A DNA stretch of 18,794 nt, taken from positions 1-18,794 of the forward strand of contig JBPOHK010000039.1 of the NCBI GenBank assembly GCA_052035645.1, written 5' to 3'. The stretch comes from RPQJ01 sp052035645. Lineage in GTDB: Bacteria; Pseudomonadota; Gammaproteobacteria; Steroidobacterales; Steroidobacteraceae. Of the stretch, positions 12,755 through 18,794 are shown one piece after another (position 1 is the stretch's first letter; every line of letters begins with the position of its first letter). The notes below the pieces were generated by a model. That model was not told the origin of the DNA. It did no database searches and was given only the letters and a program-made list of their open reading frames with translations. The translations under genes were made by a program, and so were the position numbers.

Positions 12755-15082
12755 CTATGGCGTGACCACCAGCACCAGCGGCCGGGACGCCATGACGCCG
12801 ATCAGCTCGCCGTCCGGCTGCGTCGCCGCCAGCTGCTGCAGCGCGACGGCCGTCTGCGGACGTGGCTGCAATGCCTTGAAACGGGCCGTGAACAACACCC
12901 CGTCGCCGCTGATGCGGGTGCCGGCCACCTCGAAGCGCGCGCGCCCTCCGCCGACGTCGTTGCGGGGCGTCCCGGCCTCCTGCTGGTCGGCCGGGACGAG
13001 CGAACCGGCCGATCCGCCCGTGAACTCCAGCACCATGGGATCGAAGCGCAGCATGGCCTTGATTCCCGCGATGGCCTCGGCATTGTCGAGCTTGAGGCTG
13101 ACCTCGAACTCCTGGCCTACCTTCACCTGTCCCGGGCCGTCGAGGCGCGAGACCGGCCGCGCCGGCGGCGCCGTCTTCTCCGCGGCGCCACCCTCCGCCT
13201 CGGGGGTCCTCGCGGCCTCGGACGCGGGCTCGGCATCCGCTGCGCCTGCCGGCGGGACGGTCTCGGGCAGGGCCACCCGTTCGACGGGGCGGCCCGTTGC
13301 ACCGCCGGTCGTACCGCCGCCCGCGACCGCGCCGAGCGGCGAGCCACTCGAGCCGTTCTCCGTTCCGTAGGCAAACTCGATGCTGTCGCTGGTCGGCCGG
13401 CTCTGCGCCCGCACGATGCGCGGCGTGATCGACAGCACGATCTCGGACTTCTCGCCGTCGTCGTTCTGGGTCCCGAACAGGCGGCCGAGGATCGGGATGT
13501 CGCCGAGGCCCGGAATGCGGTTGGCCGTGGTGCGCTCGTTGTCCTGGATCAGTCCGGCCAGCACCTGGGTCTCGCCGTCGCGCAGCCGCAGCAGCGTGGA
13601 GGCGTTGCGCGTGCCGATCTCGTAGGCGAGCGTGTCCCCGACGCGGACCTGGCGAACGATGTTGCTCACTTCGAGGTTGACCTTGATGGCGACGTCGTTG
13701 TCGAGGTAGACGTCCGGCTCCACCTCGAGCGTCAGGCCGACGTCGACGTACTGCACGCTGCTCGTCTGGATGTTGCCGCCGTTCGACGGCGTCGAGGCGC
13801 TGGTGATCACCGGCACGCGGCGGCCGATGAGGACCTTGGCCTTCTCATGGTTGCGGGCCCGGATCCGCGGGCTCGCGAGCAGGTTGCTGGTCGTGATCTG
13901 ACGCTGGAGGTCGACGCTCAGCGAGACGTCGCTGACCTGGATGGTGGTGGAATCCTGGTTGCCTAGGTCGGCGAGCACGAGCGGGTCGCCGGCCAGCGGC
14001 GTGGGGGACAGCGTCACCTGCTCCGGGTACTTGATGCCGAGCTGCTGCAGGCGCGAGCGCGACAGCTCGAGCACCTCGACTTCCATCATGACTTCGGCAT
14101 CCGGCACGTCGACCGAGGCGATCAGCTTCTCGGCCATGCGGATCGCCTGTGGCGTGTCGCGCATCGCGACGGTCCGGGCCCGCTCGTCGACGAACAGCGT
14201 CTTCGTGCCGAGCATCGTCTTGATCATCTCCATGACCCGCTTCGGGTCCGAGTTGGACACGTAGAACGTGCGCACCGCCTGCTCCTGGTACTCCTTCTGC
14301 TTGGCCGCGGTGTTCGGGTAGATGAGCACCATGTTCTCGGCGAGCACCTGCTGCGCCAGCCCGTTCTGGGCCAGGATCAGGGTGATCGCCTGCTCGATCG
14401 GCACGTCCTGCACGAAGATCGTGGTCTTGCCGTCGCTGCGCACGTCCTTGTCGAAGATGAAGTTGATGCCCGTCTGGCGGGCGAGCGCCTCGAACACCAT
14501 CTTGGTGTTGGCGTCGCGGAACTGCAGGTTGACGGGACGGTTGTCCCTGGCACGCAGCCGCAGCGGAACCGAGGTCGGGCCGCGCGCCGCGTCGATCTGT
14601 GCACGCAGCGCGCTGGCGGCGGCCGAGCCTGGATCCTCGGCGAGCACGGAGCGCAGCAATCCCTCCGCCGATTCCAGCCGGCCCTGCTGCAGGTCGCGCT
14701 TCGCCCGGGCGATCTGGTCCGCGTGCCGCTTGTCGGCGTCCAGTTGCTCCAGTCCGCGCCTGGCGCGGACGTTGTCCGGATCGAGGCGCAGCACCCGCGT
14801 GTAGCCGGAGCGCGCCGTCTCGGCCTGCCCGGCGGTGCGCGCCGCATCCGCCTGCTTGATGAGATCGGCGACGGCCTGGCTGCGCTGGCTCTGCAGGTCC
14901 AGCTTGTACCCGAGATTGGCCGGGTCCGCGGCGGCGGCCTGCTCGAGCTTGGCGATGCCGTCCTCGTAGCGTCCGGATTCCATGTCCAGCAGGCCTTCCT
15001 CGTGCACGCGCGCGGTTTCGCAGCCGGCGGCGGCCGTGAGCAGGAGGAGGATCAGCAGCGATCGCAGGCGGCGTGGCCCCAT
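12755..15082 (-). CDS. Secretin with N-terminal TPR and C-terminal cohesin domain (GspD/PilQ-like)
   Basis: 775 aa. A lipoprotein-like signal (TAAAGC, Cys21) is followed by TPR-like repeats (about 25-165). A secretin N0-like domain (about 187-256, ANTKMVFEALARQTGINFIFD) and an N1/secretin_N domain (about 269-325) come next, then the secretin barrel (about 390-556) with VPVITSAS and IPGLGDIPILGRLFG, ending at VLSITPRIV. A flexible Ala/Pro/Gly linker (about 560-645) leads to a cohesin-type beta-sandwich (about 646-775; VKVGQEFEVSLKLDNAEAI, LRFDPMVLEF). Secretins form the outer-membrane pore of T2SS and type IV pili. The first domain is more like MshL/PilQ-side arrangements than classical GspD. 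Lipidation could replace a pilotin. Lies 6 bp after the PilP/GspC-like gene. Confidence 0.9.
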   Translation of the reverse strand: MGPRRLRSLLILLLLTAAAGCETARVHEEGLLDMESGRYEDGIAKLEQAAAADPANLGYKLDLQSQRSQAVADLIKQADAARTAGQAETARSGYTRVLRLDPDNVRARRGLEQLDADKRHADQIARAKRDLQQGRLESAEGLLRSVLAEDPGSAAASALRAQIDAARGPTSVPLRLRARDNRPVNLQFRDANTKMVFEALARQTGINFIFDKDVRSDGKTTIFVQDVPIEQAITLILAQNGLAQQVLAENMVLIYPNTAAKQKEYQEQAVRTFYVSNSDPKRVMEMIKTMLGTKTLFVDERARTVAMRDTPQAIRMAEKLIASVDVPDAEVMMEVEVLELSRSRLQQLGIKYPEQVTLSPTPLAGDPLVLADLGNQDSTTIQVSDVSLSVDLQRQITTSNLLASPRIRARNHEKAKVLIGRRVPVITSASTPSNGGNIQTSSVQYVDVGLTLEVEPDVYLDNDVAIKVNLEVSNIVRQVRVGDTLAYEIGTRNASTLLRLRDGETQVLAGLIQDNERTTANRIPGLGDIPILGRLFGTQNDDGEKSEIVLSITPRIVRAQSRPTSDSIEFAYGTENGSSGSPLGAVAGGGTTGGATGRPVERVALPETVPPAGAADAEPASEAARTPEAEGGAAEKTAPPARPVSRLDGPGQVKVGQEFEVSLKLDNAEAIAGIKAMLRFDPMVLEFTGGSAGSLVPADQQEAGTPRNDVGGGRARFEVAGTRISGDGVLFTARFKALQPRPQTAVALQQLAATQPDGELIGVMASRPLVLVVTP

Positions 15083-15088
15083 GTCAGG

Positions 15089-15613
15089 TCATCTCCGGAG
15101 ACTCAACGCCTGCTGCTGCTTGAGCGGCAGGTAGGTGAACAGCAGTTCGTCGTTCTGGACCGCATCGACCGAGTACGTTCCCTCGAGCGTGTCGCCGACC
15201 TCGACGTCGAACACCTGCTCGCCGCGCACCAGGTAGAAGATCGCCCGGCCGCCCGCCGGTTCGTATGTCCCGAGCAGGGCGAACGGCAGGGGCGGAGCAA
15301 CCGGCTTGGGCGGTGGGCCGGCCTTGACCGGCGGCGGCGGCGGCGGCGGCACGTACCACGAATGCCCGGTGAACAGCGCGGGCGACACCCCCGGCCGGGC
15401 ACTGCGGTGCGGGAAGTCGATCGTTGCCGGCGTGGCCGGCCGCGCGGCAGACGCGGAGCGGCCGGGACGCGGGTCGTCCACCGCACCGACTCCGCCCGCG
15501 TCCTGGGTCCGCGCCGTGCCCCAGAGGGCCACGCTGGCCGCCGCGACCGCGCAGCCGGCCAGCCAGAGACGGCGGTCGCGCAGCAGCGTCCTCGACCACG
15601 CGGGACGCCTCAT
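15089..15613 (-). CDS. GspC/PilP-like inner-membrane-to-secretin connector
   Basis: 174 aa. A basic N-terminus and one TM helix (about 16-32) precede a Pro/Ala-rich spacer with a run of seven prolines (88-110, VPPPPPPPVKAGPPP). A small C-terminal beta domain follows (about 110-170, LPFALLGTYEPAGGRAIFYLVRGEQVFDVEVGDTLEGTY), resembling the HR domain of GspC and the PilP beta domain that dock onto the secretin N0 domain. Its ATG overlaps the PilO-like gene end (15610-15613). It is the natural bridge between the membrane platform and the secretin encoded next. Assigned by layout and motif, not by high similarity. Confidence 0.72.
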   Translation of the reverse strand: MRRPAWSRTLLRDRRLWLAGCAVAAASVALWGTARTQDAGGVGAVDDPRPGRSASAARPATPATIDFPHRSARPGVSPALFTGHSWYVPPPPPPPVKAGPPPKPVAPPLPFALLGTYEPAGGRAIFYLVRGEQVFDVEVGDTLEGTYSVDAVQNDELLFTYLPLKQQQALSLRR

Positions 15614-16161
15614 GGCTCGCCCCGGACCATCACGACGAACCGGAGACTGGCGCGCAACTGCGCGTCGCCGACCGCGTCGCGCTCAAGCGCCAGTCCCTCC
15701 AGGGCCACGGGCGGCAGGCGCGCGAGTGTCTCGGATACGAAACGCCGGATCTGCGGGTAGGTACCGACGACCGGCAGCGTCAGGTGGTAGCGCGCGACGT
15801 TCCCCGACTTCGCCAGCGTGAACTCGTAGTCACCTCGCTCCAGCGCCAGTCCGGCCGTCCGGGCCTGCTCGGCCACCACCGCGAGGACACCGGGCAGGTC
15901 GTTGCGGGCCGGAAGCCTCCGCACGAAAGCGCGCGCCTGGGCGTCCAGCGAGCGCGGCCCTCGCGTGCCGTCGCGATTCGCGGTCTCGAGGCGCTCGACC
16001 TCGTCGCGCAGGTCGGCGACGTTGGCGCGCAGCGGGGCGAGGGTGCCGAACCAGAGCACCACGCTGGTCAGCAGGAGCACCAGGCCGCTGGCGGTGACAC
16101 CGTCCACGCTGGGCATGCGCACGGCACCCGGGCGCGCCAGCCAGGCACGCAGTCCCGTCAT
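15610..16161 (-). CDS. PilO/GspM-like assembly-platform protein
   Basis: 183 aa. One N-terminal TM helix (about 24-42), then a short coiled coil (43-62, ANVADLRDEVERLET), then an alpha/beta ferredoxin-like domain (about 88-183) with LTLPVVGTYPQIRRFVSETLARLPPVALEGL, the pattern seen in PilO where a periplasmic dimer forms. The upstream PilN-like partner overlaps it by 4 bp (16158-16161). In type IV pili and T2SS these proteins form a ring between the cytoplasmic ATPase and the secretin. Confidence 0.78.
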   Translation of the reverse strand: MTGLRAWLARPGAVRMPSVDGVTASGLVLLLTSVVLWFGTLAPLRANVADLRDEVERLETANRDGTRGPRSLDAQARAFVRRLPARNDLPGVLAVVAEQARTAGLALERGDYEFTLAKSGNVARYHLTLPVVGTYPQIRRFVSETLARLPPVALEGLALERDAVGDAQLRASLRFVVMVRGEP

Positions 16162-16685
16162 GGCACGGTCCTCCAGTCTGCGGCGACCTCGAAGCGAACC
16201 GGCTGATACTGGTCGTCCACCTGCACCTCGTGGCTCACGAGCAGCGGGTAGCGCAGCGCCTCGCTGCGCTGCAGCCGGGTGGTGTAGGCCAGCGCAGCCG
16301 GCAGGTCGCGGGACTCGGCTACGATGCGAATCCTGCGATGACGGGTGTCGGGTTCGATGGCGAGCAGCGCGATGTCGCGCGCCTGGTCGCGTCCCGCCAC
16401 CTCGAGATCACCGAGCAGTCTCCCCCAGGGCGTCGCGAGTTCCGTCACGACCTCGGTGGCGCTGGCAACCAGCGCCGAGGCCGATGCGCCGACGGCGGGC
16501 TCGACCTCGACCGGGTCCAGCGCGGCCATGCGCAGTTCCAGCGCGTCGGCTTCCGAGCGGACGGCACGGTACGTCAGTGCGACGGTGGCGAGGGCGAGCA
16601 TCCCGGCGGCCAGCAGCGCGTAGCGAGCGACGCCGCGTGGCGTACCGTCCCGCACGAAGTCCAGCAGCACGGGGCGCGCGCTCAT
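16158..16685 (-). CDS. PilN-like membrane protein
   Basis: 175 aa. A cytoplasmic N-terminus (MSARPVLLDFVRD), a TM helix (about 21-40), then a periplasmic part with a short coiled-coil-like stretch and a C-terminal alpha/beta segment (LLAIEPDTRHRRIRIVAESRDLPAALAYTTRL), the usual PilN fold pattern. PilN binds PilM by its N-terminal tail and PilO in the periplasm. The start is set by the ATGA overlap with the preceding gene (16682-16685); an upstream in-frame extension lacks this. The identity rests on topology and its position next to PilO-like. Confidence 0.72.
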   Translation of the reverse strand: MSARPVLLDFVRDGTPRGVARYALLAAGMLALATVALTYRAVRSEADALELRMAALDPVEVEPAVGASASALVASATEVVTELATPWGRLLGDLEVAGRDQARDIALLAIEPDTRHRRIRIVAESRDLPAALAYTTRLQRSEALRYPLLVSHEVQVDDQYQPVRFEVAADWRTVP

Positions 16686-17497
16686 GCGACCTCCCTGCGC
16701 AGGCGGCCGAGACGCGTCAGTCCACGGTCGACGACCGTGGGCAGGTCCAGCCACTCGAGGCCCTGGCCGGCGCCGGCCTCCGGGTCACACTCGGCCGGCG
16801 GCACGTCGACGAACGCGCGCGTGGTGCCCGGAGTCCCGGGGTTCGCCAGTCGCTCGAGGGCCCGCAGCCGGCCCAGCTCGGCCGGCCAGCCGGGCCCGGC
16901 GCGCAGGCCGTGAATCTCGACCCACGCGTCCTGCTGCGTGCGCACCGCCACCATGTGGCCGGCGTCGACCGTGACGAACCAGGCACCCGCATCGGGCAGG
17001 CGCGCGCGCCAGCGGTTGTAGGCGTCGACGATCCCCGGCTGCAGGGACGCGAGGCGCAGTTGCACCGTGGCAAGCACGTGGTGCAGTTCCTCGATCAGCT
17101 GCGTCGGCAGTGCGCACACGAGCCGCGAGCGGCCCGGCGAGGCCTGCGAGAGGCGCACGGTCCAGCCGGCGAGATCGTCGCCATAGACCTGGCGCAGCAC
17201 GAGACGGCCGTGCGCGAGCTGCTCTTCCTCGTCGGTCAGGGCCGCGCTCCAGGGCAGCACCGCGTAGCGCGCCCAACGGTCGGCCACGACGACGTTCGCA
17301 TTGGCGAGGCCCCAGCCGTCGTGCTGCAGTTCTTCGCGCAGCAGGTCGCGGGCGCGGGCCCAGGTCAATGGACCGTCCTCGACGCTGCGCCTGCGCTCGA
17401 GTTCGACCGGACGTCGCCAGCCGCGCGGGTGCCGCGCGAGCGCGATGCCCGTCGTGCCGAACCGGATGCGAACCTCGTCACGCCATCGCAGTGACAC
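16682..17497 (-). CDS. PilM/GspL-like cytoplasmic protein
   Basis: 271 aa with no membrane segment. It begins at a GTG (17495-17497) inside the end of the ATPase gene (20-bp overlap). Features compatible with the actin-like PilM/GspL cytoplasmic fold include VVVADRWARYAVLPW (about 69-83, like the 'VSLPGRxVLxR' region), LVLRQVYG, a SLQPGIVDAYNRW segment (151-163) and VTVDAGHMVAV (175-185, resembling the phosphate-2 loop). Motifs are weak, so I rely also on its place between ATPase and PilN-like gene, exactly where pilM sits in pilMNOP. It would link ATPase to PilN. Confidence 0.65.
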   Translation of the reverse strand: MSLRWRDEVRIRFGTTGIALARHPRGWRRPVELERRRSVEDGPLTWARARDLLREELQHDGWGLANANVVVADRWARYAVLPWSAALTDEEEQLAHGRLVLRQVYGDDLAGWTVRLSQASPGRSRLVCALPTQLIEELHHVLATVQLRLASLQPGIVDAYNRWRARLPDAGAWFVTVDAGHMVAVRTQQDAWVEIHGLRAGPGWPAELGRLRALERLANPGTPGTTRAFVDVPPAECDPEAGAGQGLEWLDLPTVVDRGLTRLGRLRREVA

Positions 17498-18794
17498 GAT
17501 TCACCTCCTCGAGCGTCGTCTCGCCGGAGCGCACCAGGTCGAGCGCCGCCTGCCGGATCACCCGCACTCCGGACCGTGCCGCGAGTTCCTTCAGCTGGCG
17601 CACGGGCGCTTTCGCCACGATCGCCTCGCGCAGCTCGTCGTTCAGGATCAGCAGCTCGCCGACGGCCTTGCGGCCCCGGTAGCCCGTGCCGCGGCACTGC
17701 CCGCAGCCGCGCGCCCGCACCAGCGACAGGCCGGCGAGCTCCGCGGCGCCCTGCTCGGCGAGCGTATCCGCTCCCGGCACCAGGGACTCCGCGCAATGGC
17801 GGCAGACGAGTCGCACGAGCCGTTGCGCGAGGATGCCGTTCAGCGCCGCGACGAAGCTGTACCCGTCGACGCCCATGTGCAGGAACCGGCTCAGCACGTC
17901 GAACACGTTGTTGGCGTGCACCGTCGTGAAGACCAGGTGACCCGTCAGCGCCGACTGGATGGCGATCTGCGCGGTCTCCGGGTCGCGGATCTCGCCGACC
18001 ATGATCTTGTCGGGATCGTGGCGGAGGATGGAGCGCAGGCCACGGGCGAACGTGAGGCCCTTCTTCTCGTTGACCGGGATCTGCAGGACCCCCGGCAGCT
18101 GGTACTCGACCGGGTCCTCGATGGTGATGATCTTGTCGTTCCCGGTGTTGGACTCGGAGATCGCCGCATAGAGCGTCGTGGTCTTGCCGCTGCCGGTCGG
18201 CCCGGTGACCAGCAGCATGCCGTGCGGCAGGTGACTCAGGCGGCGCAGCCCGGCGACCGCACCGGCCTCGAAGCCCAGGCCGTCGAGCCGCAGCCCGAGC
18301 AGCTGGTCGGTGATGGCCTGCTTGTCGAGGATGCGCACGACGGCATCCTCGCCGAACACGCTCGGGATGACGGAGACGCGGAAGTCGATCGGCCGGCCGT
18401 CGATCGCGATCTTGAAGCGGCCGTCCTGCGGCACGCGGCGCTCCGCGATGTCGAGCTCCGACATGACCTTCACGCGCGAGATCACCTGCTCGCAGACCTC
18501 GATGCCGGCCACGCTCGCGACGCGCACCAGCACGCCGTCGATGCGATACCGGACCTCGAGCCCGCCCCCGACGGTCTCCAGGTGGATGTCGCTCGCACCC
18601 GCGCGCAGCGCGTCGTAGATGGTCGAATGGACGAGCTTGACGACCGGGCTGCCGTCCTCGCTGATCGTGGAGAGCGACAGGTTGTCGACCTCCTGGCCGT
18701 CGACGGGGCCGGCCAAGGCACCGTCGAGCGCCGTGTCCATCGCCCCGGTCGAGCGCGCCTGCCTGCGCAGGCACGCCAGCAGCGTGCGGCGGGC
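17478..18794 (-). CDS. GspE/PilB-type secretion ATPase (5' end outside window)
   Basis: Partial: the frame stays open to the window edge, so the N-terminus is missing; 420 residues remain from an internal Met at 18740. From that Met: GASDIHLE (48-55), Walker A GPTGSGKT (180-187), Asp box IITIEDPVEY (205-213), Walker B DPDKIMVGEIRD (242-253), His box TGHLVFTTVHAN (266-277), and paired CxxC zinc-binding cysteines (Cys313/316 and Cys346/349) marking the GspE/PilB/MshE family, which is absent from retraction PilT. It would be a hexameric cytoplasmic ATPase that powers pseudopilus extension. It starts the operon seen here; upstream partners such as GspF may lie beyond the window. Confidence 0.94.
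   Translation of the reverse strand, partial: ARRTLLACLRRQARSTGAMDTALDGALAGPVDGQEVDNLSLSTISEDGSPVVKLVHSTIYDALRAGASDIHLETVGGGLEVRYRIDGVLVRVASVAGIEVCEQVISRVKVMSELDIAERRVPQDGRFKIAIDGRPIDFRVSVIPSVFGEDAVVRILDKQAITDQLLGLRLDGLGFEAGAVAGLRRLSHLPHGMLLVTGPTGSGKTTTLYAAISESNTGNDKIITIEDPVEYQLPGVLQIPVNEKKGLTFARGLRSILRHDPDKIMVGEIRDPETAQIAIQSALTGHLVFTTVHANNVFDVLSRFLHMGVDGYSFVAALNGILAQRLVRLVCRHCAESLVPGADTLAEQGAAELAGLSLVRARGCGQCRGTGYRGRKAVGELLILNDELREAIVAKAPVRQLKELAARSGVRVIRQAALDLVRSGETTLEEVNRVTAMA

Noticed and set aside
12206..13966. A 586-codon plus-strand frame antisense to the secretin
   Set aside because: No family features; the opposite strand holds a secretin with a full set of motifs.
1..18794. Mobile elements, CRISPR arrays, toxin-antitoxin or phage genes
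   Set aside because: No transposase, integrase, direct-repeat array or phage structural gene was recognised; the dense same-strand operons and even composition look like core chromosome.

Overview
The window is very GC-rich and almost fully coding. It reads as chromosome of a Gram-negative proteobacterium, most likely a gammaproteobacterium. The linked set yicC / PP2C phosphatase / rph / rdgB / hemW, the zinc-type L31, the outer-membrane barrels and the secretin all point that way. A Xanthomonadales-, Nevskiales- or Steroidobacter-like lineage is my guess from gene order only. I see no rRNA, tRNA, IS element, integrase or CRISPR array.

Region by region. (1) 1-754: rpmE (L31, minus strand) with a good terminator and a recognisable promoter, then a 450-bp gene-free stretch with a tight DnaA-box cluster and an AT-rich patch. 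(2) 755-4071: minus-strand housekeeping operon PP2C phosphatase > rph > rdgB > hemW, with ATGA stop/start overlaps. (3) 4172-5586: divergent yicC, then a Tat-signal, 13-cysteine copper-storage protein (Csp1 type). (4) 5593-6528: convergent outer-membrane protein with a CxxCxC motif at its mature N-terminus; then a 33-aa single-span membrane peptide at 6754. (5) 6946-10380: minus-strand, translationally coupled operon encoding an outer-membrane barrel, a short periplasmic binding protein, a histidine kinase and a single-domain response regulator. (6) 10489-11202: orphan NarL-type regulator. (7) 11392-18794: type II secretion / type IV pilus-like assembly operon, transcribed right to left: GspE-type ATPase (5' end outside the window), PilM/GspL-like, PilN-like, PilO-like, PilP/GspC-like, a secretin with TPR and cohesin domains, then three pseudopilins.

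How they work together. The housekeeping operon handles tRNA 3' trimming, nucleotide-pool cleaning and heme handling. The csp1 gene and the CxxCxC barrel suggest metal (copper) handling in the envelope. The barrel / binding protein / kinase / receiver operon looks like an outside-to-inside sensing chain; its receiver has no output domain, so the NarL regulator just upstream is a candidate output. The last operon would build a pseudopilus machine ending in an outer-membrane secretin. GspF, prepilin peptidase and several usual T2SS parts are not in the window.

Most interesting, in my view: the TPR-secretin-cohesin hybrid system, the DnaA-box cluster, the four-layer sensory operon and the Csp1 region. 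None is proven novel from sequence alone.
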